Shown here in pieces: positions 9,597 to 17,293 of a DNA stretch of 64,000 nt. How positions within the stretch are numbered: the first letter of the stretch is position 1; every line of letters starts with the position of its first letter. The notes under the pieces were generated by a model. The model was not told the DNA's origin. It searched no databases and worked only from the letters and a program-made list of their open reading frames with translations. Source of the stretch: Polaromonas sp. OV174 (lineage in GTDB: Bacteria > Pseudomonadota > Gammaproteobacteria > Burkholderiales > Burkholderiaceae_C); contig NZ_FOKZ01000013.1 in assembly GCF_900112285.1 (NCBI RefSeq), positions 1-64,000 on the forward strand. The letters are read 5' to 3'. The translations under genes and the position numbers were made by a program.

Positions 9597-11779
9597 GCTG
9601 CAATCCCTTCCAGACGGCGCTCGATGCGGTTTTGCAGCCAGCCAATCACGCTTGTGCGCAGCCGCAACTTGAAGCGGTCCCAGGCCGTCGGGTTGTTGAT
9701 GATTTCCGCGCGGTAAAACGAAGGACACAACACCGCAGCGTGTGCCACTTCACCACACAGGCCGCAGCCCACGCAGCTATCTATCACGGTGGCAATCGGG
9801 TCGCGCCGCAGCGGGTCGGGATTCGGTTTGATGGTCAGCGAGGGGCAGCCCGACAGGCGTATACACGAGTGGTCGCCGGTGCAGGTGTCGGGGTCTATGC
9901 CGAAACGTTCACGCACCACACGCTCACCGCCGGCAATCATCTTGCGGATTTGCGGCTTGACGCGGCGCTGGCGGTTCAACATACATTCGCTTTGCGCAAT
10001 GATGACCTTGGGGCCTTTTTCTTTGGTGGTCAAGGCCTCGCGCAACACATTGCGCATCTGTTCCAGGCTGTAGGTGTTGGTCACCGTTTTGGCCCACTTC
10101 ACACCCACGCCGCGCACGGCTTTTTCAATCGGGTTGTTGGTGCTGCGTATCGGGTTGATGGCTTTGGACGACAACACGTCCTGTCCGCCGGTCGCGGCCG
10201 AATAACCGTTGTCCACCACCAGCAAGACATTGTCGGTCTGGTTAAACACCGCATTGCCGACACCGCTGGTCAGGCCGTTGTGCCAGAAGCCGCCGTCGCC
10301 CATCATGGCAATTGTGCGTTTGGACGTTTCACTGGTGTTGAAGGCCGAGGCGCCGGCCCAGCCCAGGCCGTAACCCATGGTGGTCGCACCGATGTTGAAA
10401 GGCGGCAGGATGGAAAACAGATGGCAGCCGATGTCGCAGCTCACATGGTGCTGGCCCAGCTCGCGCTCTATCAGCTTCATCGCGGTGAAGATGGGGCGCT
10501 CCGGGCAACCGGTGCAAAACGAAGGTGGCCGGCCCTGCACTTCATCCGAGGCGGCCTGGATGGCAAAGGCCTTGGGGTTGCCGTCCAACAATGCCAGGCC
10601 ACTGGACGCCGGCCGTGCTGCCAGCGGCAGCTCGCGGCCCTGCAAGAGCGCGGGCGCATAGATCTCGATAAAACGCGCGATGCCTTTGAGCACCACGCCG
10701 CCTGTGTATTCGCCGGCCATGGGCAAGACGTCTTTGCCGTGCACCTTGGTTTGTAGGTCTGCCTTGCGCAGCATGGAGTTGACGTTTTGCTCGATGAAGT
10801 CGGGCTGGCCTTCTTCCACCAGCAGGATGCCGCGTTTGCCGGCACAGAATCGCTTGAACTCGTCGTCTATCAGCGGGTAGGTGATGTTGAGCACATACAG
10901 CGGTATCTGCGTTTCGCCAAAGGCATCGGCCAGGCCCAGCAGCTCCAGCGAACGCAAGACACTGTTGTACAAACCGCCCTGCATGACGATGCCGAAGTCT
11001 TTCGCATCGGCGGCAAAAAACTCGTTGAGCTGGTGCTGCTGGATGAACTTCACGGCGGCGGGCCAGCGCTCGGTGATTTTTTCCTGTTCCTGCGTGTAGC
11101 TGGCCGGCGGCAACACGATGCGGCTGGCGTCGCGCTGCGGGTTTTCTATCGCGTCTTTCAGCGTGAAGCTGGGCCGCTTGTTGGCCTTGGTGGCAAAACG
11201 CCCGTGCACGTGGCAGGCGCGTATGCGCAGCTCCAGCATCACCGGCGTGCGGCTGGCTTCGGACAGCTCAAAACCCATCTCGACGGCACGCACAATACTT
11301 TCGAGGTTGGGCCGCGGGTCTATCAGCCAGACCTGGGATTTCATCGCAAACGCGTGGGAGCGCTCCTGCATGATGCTGGAGCCTTCGCCGTAGTCTTCAC
11401 CAACGATCAACATGGCGCCGCCGGTCACGCCGCCGGAGGCCAGGTTGGCCAGCGCGTCCGAGGCCACGTTGGTGCCGACGGTGGACTTGAAGGTCACGGC
11501 GCCGCGCAGCGGGTAGTTGACGGAGGCGGCCAAGGTGGCGGTGGCGGTGGCCTCCGAGGCACTGTGCTCGAAACGCACACCCAGCTCCTGCAGGATGTCG
11601 TTGGCATCGGTCAACACATCCATCAGGTGCGAGATCGGTGCGCCCTGGTAACCGGCCACATAGGCCACGCCGGATTGCAGTAAGGCCTTGGTGACGGCCA
11701 GGATGCCTTCACCGCGAAACTCGTCGCCGTCGCCCAGGCGCAGCTTTTCGACTTCGTTGGCAAACGAGCGCTCAGCCAT
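9593..11779 (-). CDS. iorA: Indolepyruvate ferredoxin oxidoreductase, alpha subunit
   Basis: This 728-residue thiamine diphosphate enzyme is the catalytic subunit of an arylpyruvate:ferredoxin oxidoreductase. The N-terminal half is the pyrimidine-binding domain (GYQGAPISHLMDVL), the middle carries the TPP-binding GDGGFWHNG motif, and the C-terminus is ferredoxin-like with two cysteine groups (CTGDHSC...CP and CVGCGLC...CP) for [4Fe-4S] clusters. The ATG at 11779 has AGGAG at 7 nt; a longer frame of 15 codons lacks a ribosome site. It is the first gene of the iorAB-dctPQM unit and is divergent from a LysR regulator 248 nt away, which is the likely controller. Confidence 0.92.
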   Translation of the reverse strand: MAERSFANEVEKLRLGDGDEFRGEGILAVTKALLQSGVAYVAGYQGAPISHLMDVLTDANDILQELGVRFEHSASEATATATLAASVNYPLRGAVTFKSTVGTNVASDALANLASGGVTGGAMLIVGEDYGEGSSIMQERSHAFAMKSQVWLIDPRPNLESIVRAVEMGFELSEASRTPVMLELRIRACHVHGRFATKANKRPSFTLKDAIENPQRDASRIVLPPASYTQEQEKITERWPAAVKFIQQHQLNEFFAADAKDFGIVMQGGLYNSVLRSLELLGLADAFGETQIPLYVLNITYPLIDDEFKRFCAGKRGILLVEEGQPDFIEQNVNSMLRKADLQTKVHGKDVLPMAGEYTGGVVLKGIARFIEIYAPALLQGRELPLAARPASSGLALLDGNPKAFAIQAASDEVQGRPPSFCTGCPERPIFTAMKLIERELGQHHVSCDIGCHLFSILPPFNIGATTMGYGLGWAGASAFNTSETSKRTIAMMGDGGFWHNGLTSGVGNAVFNQTDNVLLVVDNGYSAATGGQDVLSSKAINPIRSTNNPIEKAVRGVGVKWAKTVTNTYSLEQMRNVLREALTTKEKGPKVIIAQSECMLNRQRRVKPQIRKMIAGGERVVRERFGIDPDTCTGDHSCIRLSGCPSLTIKPNPDPLRRDPIATVIDSCVGCGLCGEVAHAAVLCPSFYRAEIINNPTAWDRFKLRLRTSVIGWLQNRIERRLEGIAA

Positions 11780-11949
11780 GTTGCGGCTCCTGCCGGCTGT
11801 CAAGATCGAAGTCGGCGGTTTCAAGCCTGTGGCGCTGCTGCTGGAGTGTCATTGTGAGCTTACCGTGAAGAATGGATGCCGGCCGCCTTGGCGCGCAGGC
11901 CTGAGCTTGCGTTACGTGGCAATTTACGCAGCTCTTTCACATCCGGCAA

Positions 11950-11977
11950 ATGGATTGTTTGGATGCATCACATCCAT
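11950..11977. promoter_or_regulatory. Candidate LysR operator between iorA and the LysR gene
   Basis: Nested inverted repeats lie in the 248-nt divergent intergenic region: ATGGAT (11950-11955) with ATCCAT (11972-11977), and GGATG (11961-11965) with CATCC (11971-11975). Dyads of this kind are typical LysR binding sites. They sit 51 nt upstream of the regulator start, suiting both autoregulation and control of iorA. Confidence 0.45.
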
Positions 11978-12027
11978 CTCATGAATAATTCGGGACAACC
12001 CTGAGAACGACTGAAGGAGATGGATTC

Positions 12028-12957
12028 ATGAACTTTCGCCAACTCGACCTCAACCTGCTGCGCGTGCTGGCGGCCATTCACCGTACCGGTTCGGTGACGC
12101 TGGCCGGCAAGGCCCTGGCCCTGTCGCAGCCTGCCACCAGCAACGCTCTGGCGCGCCTGCGCGACTTCTTTGGGGACGCTTTGTTTGTGCGCTCGCCTTC
12201 GGGCCTGACGCCCACCCGCTTGTGCGAGCAGCTGGCGCCGGCAGTGCTGGCACAGCTGCTGGCGCTGGAGACGCTGGTCACCGGGCATGAAGAGTTCGAT
12301 CCGGCCAACAGCGCCATGCACTGGCGGCTGTCTATGTCGGATCTGGGTGAGATGCTGTTCCTGCCCGGGCTGGCGGGCGCGCTGCGCAGCCAGGCGCCCG
12401 GAGCGTGCTTGTCAAATATTTCGGTGGCGGCCACCGACGTGGCGACGGCGCTGGAGGCGCGCGAAATCGACATGGCCATCGGCATCCTGAATCCCCGCAA
12501 GCGGGGCCTGCGCAGCGAGGTGCTGTTTCGCGAGCGCTACGTGGCGGTGGCCGCGCCGCAGTGGCGGCCGGCCTCGGGCCGCAGCGGCAGCACGCTGAGT
12601 CGGCAGCAGCTGGCCGAGGCCGCGTTTGTGGTGGCCTCTCCCACAGCGACCTTTCATGGCAGCGTGGAGCAGATGCTCGCGGGCATGAAGCTGGAAGACC
12701 GCATTGTGGTGCGGGCCAGGCATTTCGGGGCCTTGCCGGATCTGGCGCTGATCTCGGACCTGCTGTCCATAGTTCCCGAGATGTATGCGCGCGACCTGCG
12801 CCTGCGTCATGATTTCAGGGTCTGGGGCATTCCAGGCGCGCCGGAGTATGAGGTGCGCCTGGTCTGGCACGGCAGCACCGACAACGATGGCGCGCACCAG
12901 TGGATGCGGGCGCTGGTGCGCCAGCTGTTCAGACGGCCGTTGCGCGCGACCCCGTAG
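12028..12957 (+). CDS. LysR-family transcriptional regulator
   Basis: This 309-residue protein has the N-terminal winged helix-turn-helix of LysR regulators (residues 1-65, including SQPATSNALARLRDFFGDALF) and a C-terminal periplasmic-binding-protein-like effector domain. The ATG follows GAAGGAGA. Divergent arrangement with iorAB-dctPQM makes it the probable activator of that operon, with an arylpyruvate or related acid as co-inducer; this is inferred from position only. The subgroup resembles NodD/LinR-type LysR proteins (MNFRQLDLNLLRVLAAI start). Confidence 0.9.
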   Translation: MNFRQLDLNLLRVLAAIHRTGSVTLAGKALALSQPATSNALARLRDFFGDALFVRSPSGLTPTRLCEQLAPAVLAQLLALETLVTGHEEFDPANSAMHWRLSMSDLGEMLFLPGLAGALRSQAPGACLSNISVAATDVATALEAREIDMAIGILNPRKRGLRSEVLFRERYVAVAAPQWRPASGRSGSTLSRQQLAEAAFVVASPTATFHGSVEQMLAGMKLEDRIVVRARHFGALPDLALISDLLSIVPEMYARDLRLRHDFRVWGIPGAPEYEVRLVWHGSTDNDGAHQWMRALVRQLFRRPLRATP

Positions 12958-12981
12958 AGATCGCAAACACCTTCTTCGGCT

Positions 12982-13458
12982 TCAGTGGTGATGGCCGTGC
13001 TCGCCATGCACGTGCTGGTGGGCAATTTCGTCTTCCGAGGCCAGGCGTACCTCGGTGACCTTCAGGCTAAAGCGCAGGTCTTTGCCGGCCAGCGGGTGGT
13101 TGCCGTCCAGCAGCACGGTGTCGCCCTTGATCTTGGTGACGTTGAAAACCTGCTGCCGGCCATCGCTGCCGCGGCCTTCGAGCTGGCCGCCGACCTTCAC
13201 GCCGGGTGGAAACTGGCTGCGTGGAATGGTGCAGACCAGGCTTTCGTCGCGCAGGCCAAAGGCGTCGGCAGCGGCCAGCGCCAGCGTGGTCTGGTAGCCG
13301 GCTTCCTGGCCGTCCAGCGCTTCTTCGATCTTGGGCAGGGTGTTGCCATAGCCGCCATGCAGATAGACCATGGGGTCTTTGCTTTCTTCAACCACTTTGC
13401 CTTGAGCGTCTGAGACTTTGAAGCGCAGGGTGACGGCGGTGTTTTTTTCAATTTTCAT
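12982..13458 (-). CDS. slyD: FKBP-type peptidyl-prolyl isomerase, SlyD-like
   Basis: This 158-residue cytosolic prolyl isomerase and chaperone has the SlyD layout: a split FKBP domain with an inserted IF flap, and a histidine-rich C-terminus (HQHVHGEHGHHH) that can bind nickel or zinc. The isomerase start VTLRFKVSDAQGKVVEES is typical of the family. The tail is short compared with the long His/Cys tail of E. coli SlyD. The ATG at 13458 was chosen because the FKBP domain begins there; no strong ribosome site is visible. It is convergent with the LysR gene. Confidence 0.9.
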   Translation of the reverse strand: MKIEKNTAVTLRFKVSDAQGKVVEESKDPMVYLHGGYGNTLPKIEEALDGQEAGYQTTLALAAADAFGLRDESLVCTIPRSQFPPGVKVGGQLEGRGSDGRQQVFNVTKIKGDTVLLDGNHPLAGKDLRFSLKVTEVRLASEDEIAHQHVHGEHGHHH

Positions 13459-13635
13459 GGTGTGTTGAGTTGGTGGCGCACAGGGGCGCGGTATCAGGCC
13501 CGGCGGGCGGGCCACGGTTTGGGCGATGGCGCGATTTTAGAACCTGTTGGCCATGGGGGTGGCCGGGCCGCTGCGGCGGCGTCGGGTTCAAGTGACTAAA
13601 CTGGCTGGCTTTCAGACTACTTGCACGCGTGCCCC

Positions 13636-14286
13636 ATGACTCCTTCCGACATTGAAACCATAGAGCTGCTGCCAACCAGCCCCGAGCCCCGGCAGCTGTT
13701 TGTGCTGTTGCACGACGCTGGCGGCAGCGCCGCCGACATGCTGGCGCTGGGCCAGTTGCTGGGCAGCGCCTTTCCGGCTGCCGTGGTGGTGCTGGCGCAA
13801 GGGCTGGTGGGGGCGCATGCCGATGCGGCCGGCGCCGCCGCTGCCGGCCTGGACGATGCCGCGGCGATGGCGGGCCGGGTCGAATGCCTGGCCGTTTTTC
13901 TGCGGGCGCAGCAAGCCCGTTTTGGCGTCGCCGAACAGGCCTCGGCGCTGGCCGGTTTTGGCGCCGGCGCCAGTCTGGCCTTGGCGCTGGTCGATGCGCA
14001 TGACGGCCTGGTGGGCCGGGTGCTGGGATTTGGCGGCGGCTACCAGTTCTGGCCGGAAAAGGCGCCAGCGCTCACAACGCTGCATTTGCTGCACGGGCAA
14101 GACGACGCGGTGATCCCGGCGCAGCGCACCCAGGCCGACTACGACCACCTGATGTCGCTGGGCGGCGACGCCACCTGGGATGTGGCCACCGGGGTCGGCC
14201 ATGCGTTGCATCCGGTGCTGATGGAGCAGGCGTTGACGCGTTTGCAGACCTGCGTGCCCTTGCGGCTCTGGAAAGAGGTCCAGTAA
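13636..14286 (+). CDS. Phospholipase/carboxylesterase-like protein lacking the catalytic serine
   Basis: This 216-residue alpha/beta-hydrolase is of the phospholipase/carboxylesterase (YpfH/EstB) type. The fold landmarks are present: the early LLHDAGGSAADM loop, the acid region HGQDDAVIP and the histidine loop VGHALHP. The nucleophile elbow, normally GFSQG in this family, reads GFGAG, so the catalytic serine is replaced by glycine. It may be non-hydrolytic, use another residue, or be decaying, although the frame is otherwise intact. The ATG at 13636 was preferred to a TTG five codons upstream. It converges on the SPOR gene across a short repeat. Confidence 0.72.
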   Translation: MTPSDIETIELLPTSPEPRQLFVLLHDAGGSAADMLALGQLLGSAFPAAVVVLAQGLVGAHADAAGAAAAGLDDAAAMAGRVECLAVFLRAQQARFGVAEQASALAGFGAGASLALALVDAHDGLVGRVLGFGGGYQFWPEKAPALTTLHLLHGQDDAVIPAQRTQADYDHLMSLGGDATWDVATGVGHALHPVLMEQALTRLQTCVPLRLWKEVQ

Positions 14287-14292
14287 GGGCCG

Positions 14293-14360
14293 CTATTTAA
14301 ATGAAAAGTGGCTCTAGGCCAGTAAGCACCAGCGCAGTGCGCTATTAAAACTATAGTTTT
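14293..14360 (+). repeat. Short intergenic repeat, family B copy 1
   Basis: This roughly 65-nt element has a GGCTCTAGGCCAGTAAG...CAGCGCAG core and ends in an AT-rich dyad (GCTATTAAAACTATAGT). It lies between convergent genes. Related copies occur at 20258, 38999, 43274, 43858, 56961 and 61711. Confidence 0.6.
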
Positions 14361-14369
14361 TGGTGAGAT

Positions 14370-15041
14370 TTAGCGACAGGTGTGCAGCGCCTTGCCCGCC
14401 AGCTGCGGCTTGAGCAGATCGAGCTGGCTCTTGAGCGCGGCATCGACAGCGGCCAGCTTGAGCCGCTGGCCCTGCAGTGCGGGCCGCTCCAGCAGCACTC
14501 TGGCCGTGCGCACGCCGTGTGTGGCGGCCTTGGCCATGGCTTGCTCGGCCTCGGCCTGGGTGCTGAAATGGCCCAGTGACAGGCCGGGGTTGAGCGTCTG
14601 GTTGATCAGCGGCTCGAAGGCCACCTCGCGTTGGCGCAACTCGCTGCGTTTTTTGGCCAGCAGTTCGGGGCTGGCGTATTTGCCCATGTAGACAATCCAG
14701 CGTTCGGGCTCCAGCTCGTCTTGCAGCACCCAGCTGCCGGCAGGCAGGCTGCTGTCCAGCTGGGCGCGCAAGGCCTTGGCCTGGTCTTCGCTGAACAGGC
14801 CGGCCTGCAGGCATTCGCTGGGGCTGGCCGGTGCGCTGCCGGTGGGCCGGGCTGGTTGCTCGAGCTGCCTGGCTTCGTCGCTGTTCAGCAAGTGAATGGC
14901 CGCCGGCTTGATTTGTTGCGCCAGGCGCTGCGGTTCGGCCTGGCTGACGGGGGCCAGGCCGTAGTTGGCCAGCAGGCCTTGCGACCAGGCAAAGTAGCCG
15001 GCGTTGGCCAGCAGCAGGGCCAGCACCAGCACTCTCAGCAC
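14370..15041 (-). CDS. SPOR-domain membrane protein
   Basis: This 223-residue protein has an N-terminal transmembrane helix (LRVLVLALLLANAGYFAW) and a C-terminal SPOR-like segment around residues 110-190 (LQAGLFSEDQAKALRAQL, WIVYMGKY, LGHFSTQAEAEQAM). SPOR domains bind denuded septal peptidoglycan, so a periplasmic cell-wall or division role is likely. The start is a GTG, and the gene overlaps the birA end by 7 nt, so the two are translationally coupled as in other Burkholderiales (from memory). The precise partner is unknown. Confidence 0.8.
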   Translation of the reverse strand: MLRVLVLALLLANAGYFAWSQGLLANYGLAPVSQAEPQRLAQQIKPAAIHLLNSDEARQLEQPARPTGSAPASPSECLQAGLFSEDQAKALRAQLDSSLPAGSWVLQDELEPERWIVYMGKYASPELLAKKRSELRQREVAFEPLINQTLNPGLSLGHFSTQAEAEQAMAKAATHGVRTARVLLERPALQGQRLKLAAVDAALKSQLDLLKPQLAGKALHTCR

Positions 15042-15922
15042 GAAGGCGTGTCCTTGGGGCTAGTGGCCGTGACCGGCCGTACGCTGACTTCGGCGCTGGT
15101 GATGACTTGCATGCCGGCGGCTGTGTGCACCAGCAGGGCGCCGTTTTCAGCGACGCCGTGGGCCGTGCCCTGGCTGCCGTCGGACAGCTTGACTTCGCGG
15201 CCGGCGAGCACGTCACGGGCGGCAAAACGCTTCTGGAAGGGCGCAAAACCGAACTGCTCGAAAGCCTGCAGCGCCTGCACCAGCGGCGGCAGCACGCGCA
15301 GCAGCGTGGCGGCCGCATCCATGCCGGGCTGCAAGTCCTGCAGACAGGCCGGCGCCATGGCGGCCGGGGCGGCTGGGGCCGTAGCCAGCTGCAGCGGCCG
15401 GATATTGATGCCTACGCCTATCACCACATAGCGCTGCCCTTCCCAGCTGGCGGTTTCCACCAAGATGCCGGCCAGCTTGCGATCGGGTTGGCTCAGCCAC
15501 AGGTCATTGGGCCATTTCAGGCCTATGCTGGGCTGGCCGGTGGCGCGTGCGGCGGCCGGATCCAGGCTTTCGGCCAGGCTGAGGCCTACCACCAGCGACA
15601 GGCCGGACCAGTCGGCGGGCTGGAGCGGCAGGCCCAGCGAAAAGGTCAGGCTGTCGCCGCGCCGGCTTTGCCAGCTGCGGCCCAGCCGGCCGCGTCCGGC
15701 GCTTTGCTGTTCGGCCACCAGCAGCAACGGCTCGGGCCGGGGCGCGATGCCGGGGCTGCCGCCGCTATCGGAGGGGCTGCCACGGAAGCGCCGCATCAGC
15801 TCGCTGTTGCTCGAATCGATCTCGGGCAGTATCTCCACCGTGAAGCCCGGCAGAACGGGCGCCAGCGCCTCCCAGAGGGCCTCGGCGGGCCAGCGTATGG
15901 GGTCGGTCAGGGTATCGCTCAT
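15035..15922 (-). CDS. birA: Biotin--[acetyl-CoA-carboxylase] ligase
   Basis: This 295-residue enzyme makes biotinyl-AMP and attaches biotin to the carrier protein of acetyl-CoA carboxylase. The catalytic GRGRLGRSW loop (adenylate binding), the KWPNDLWL motif and the GIGINI-like segment (VIGVGINIR) are present, followed by a small C-terminal domain. The N-terminal DNA-binding domain of E. coli BirA is absent, so it is a monofunctional ligase that cannot repress biotin genes itself. It ends inside the SPOR gene start. Confidence 0.93.
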   Translation of the reverse strand: MSDTLTDPIRWPAEALWEALAPVLPGFTVEILPEIDSSNSELMRRFRGSPSDSGGSPGIAPRPEPLLLVAEQQSAGRGRLGRSWQSRRGDSLTFSLGLPLQPADWSGLSLVVGLSLAESLDPAAARATGQPSIGLKWPNDLWLSQPDRKLAGILVETASWEGQRYVVIGVGINIRPLQLATAPAAPAAMAPACLQDLQPGMDAAATLLRVLPPLVQALQAFEQFGFAPFQKRFAARDVLAGREVKLSDGSQGTAHGVAENGALLVHTAAGMQVITSAEVSVRPVTATSPKDTPSC

Positions 15923-15944
15923 GGGGCTGGTGTTGAAGTGGGGC

Positions 15945-16673
15945 TCAGGCTTGCGGCTTCTTTTTCTTGCCGGCTTTTTTCAGCGCCTTCTTGTCCGCCT
16001 TGGGTTTGTCCACTTTGGCTGACTTGGGTGCTGAGGGCTTGACGGATTTTTCGGCCTTTTCGGCTTTTTTCTCGACCGGCTTGAGGCTTTTTTTGTCGCC
16101 TTTGCTGTCGGTCTTCTTGGTGGACTTTTTGGTTTCTTTTTTCGGCTTGCTGCTCTTGTCCTTGGGCGCCAGCAGAGTGCCGCGGCAGCTCTTGGCGCCG
16201 CACCAGCAGGGGTATTCGGCCTTCAGCTTCTTGGTGTAGGGCGTGTCAATGATCAGGCCGTAGTCATAAAACAGCTCTTCGCCGGCCGGGATGTTGCGCA
16301 GCGCCTTGATGAAGACGCGGCCCCCGGTCTCGTCGGCTTCGCAGTTGGGCTGGCAGCTGTGGTTGATCCAGCGCGAGGAGTTGCCGCCGTGCTTGGCGTC
16401 AATCACATGCTCTTCGTCGACGTGGAAGTAAAACGTGTGATTGGGGTCGCTGGGGTCGTGCGGGTGGCGGCGCAAGGCCTCTGGCCAGCTGATGACCTCG
16501 CCCACATATTCGATCAGCGTTTCACCCTCGGCCAGGTCCTGCAGGGCAAACACGCCCTTGCCATGCACGCCGGAGCGGCGCGTCTGAATGCGGCGACTGT
16601 CGCTGCCAGCGGCCGGGGAAGCGGCGGACTGGGCGGGCTTGGAAGAGGGCGCAGTGGCTTGACTTTTTGACAC
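15945..16673 (-). CDS. SET-domain lysine methyltransferase with lysine-rich tail
   Basis: This 242-residue protein has a SET methyltransferase domain (residues about 28-165): GVHGKGVFALQDLAEGE, the S-adenosylmethionine-binding and catalytic RWINHSCQPNCEA motif, the YDYG tyrosine region, and a post-SET CxCxxxxCRG zinc motif (CWCGAKSCRG). The last roughly 75 residues are almost entirely Lys, Ala, Pro and Ser, like a histone H1-type tail, and could bind nucleic acid. Its target is unknown; bacterial SET proteins methylate histone-like or ribosomal proteins. The start is GTG at 16673 with a weak ribosome site. It lies 22 nt upstream of birA. Confidence 0.88.
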   Translation of the reverse strand: MSKSQATAPSSKPAQSAASPAAGSDSRRIQTRRSGVHGKGVFALQDLAEGETLIEYVGEVISWPEALRRHPHDPSDPNHTFYFHVDEEHVIDAKHGGNSSRWINHSCQPNCEADETGGRVFIKALRNIPAGEELFYDYGLIIDTPYTKKLKAEYPCWCGAKSCRGTLLAPKDKSSKPKKETKKSTKKTDSKGDKKSLKPVEKKAEKAEKSVKPSAPKSAKVDKPKADKKALKKAGKKKKPQA

Positions 16674-16780
16674 GAGGTGTTTTTTTGGTATGGTTAATTC
16701 ATGCAGGTGCGCGTGTGCGTGCCTGCGCGCGTGTATGAGCGCGAGAAGCCGTATTGTAGTGATGCATCCTAGGAGTTGCC

Positions 16781-17293
16781 GTGTCTATCAACCGCCGTAA
16801 TGTGATTCAGTCCGTGGCCGCGCTGGCCGCCCCCGGTCTGGGCCTGTCCGCCTGGGCCAAGGGCGCCGAAGCGCCTTTGCCCAAGCTGGGCAGCGCGCTG
16901 CCCCTGCCGGCGTTGACGCTGCTCGATGGCCGGCGCTGGACGCCTGCTGAAGCCGAGGGCAAGGTGCTTGTGGTGTACTGGTGGGCCAGCTGGTGCCCTT
17001 TTTGTGCCGTGCAGTCGCCCCATATAGAAGCTTTGTGGCGGGCGCAGCAGGCCCAGGGGCTGCAAGTGCTGGCCTTGTCGATTGACAGACAGGCCACAGC
17101 GGCCGTTAACTATATGAAGGCCAAGGGCTATAGCTTTCCTGCCGGCTTGCTGACGCCGGAGGCGGCCAAGGTGCTGCCCAAGCCGGTAGGCCTGCCGGTG
17201 GTGGTGGTGCGGGGGCGTGACGGAAAAGTGGTATTTGCGGAAAGCGGGGAAATGTTCCCCGAAGACGTACAAGATTTGAAGAAGTTCTTATGA
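16781..17293 (+). CDS. TlpA-like periplasmic thiol-disulfide oxidoreductase
   Basis: This 170-residue thioredoxin-fold protein has an N-terminal export signal beginning SINRRNVIQSVAAL (the double arginine suggests Tat, not certain) and an active site WASWCPFC of the TlpA/ResA type. It probably reduces or exchanges disulfides in exported proteins, for example during cytochrome c maturation. The start is GTG with AGGAG five bases upstream. Its TGA overlaps the topB ATG (ATGA), so the two genes are co-translated although no functional link is obvious. Confidence 0.85.
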   Translation: MSINRRNVIQSVAALAAPGLGLSAWAKGAEAPLPKLGSALPLPALTLLDGRRWTPAEAEGKVLVVYWWASWCPFCAVQSPHIEALWRAQQAQGLQVLALSIDRQATAAVNYMKAKGYSFPAGLLTPEAAKVLPKPVGLPVVVVRGRDGKVVFAESGEMFPEDVQDLKKFL

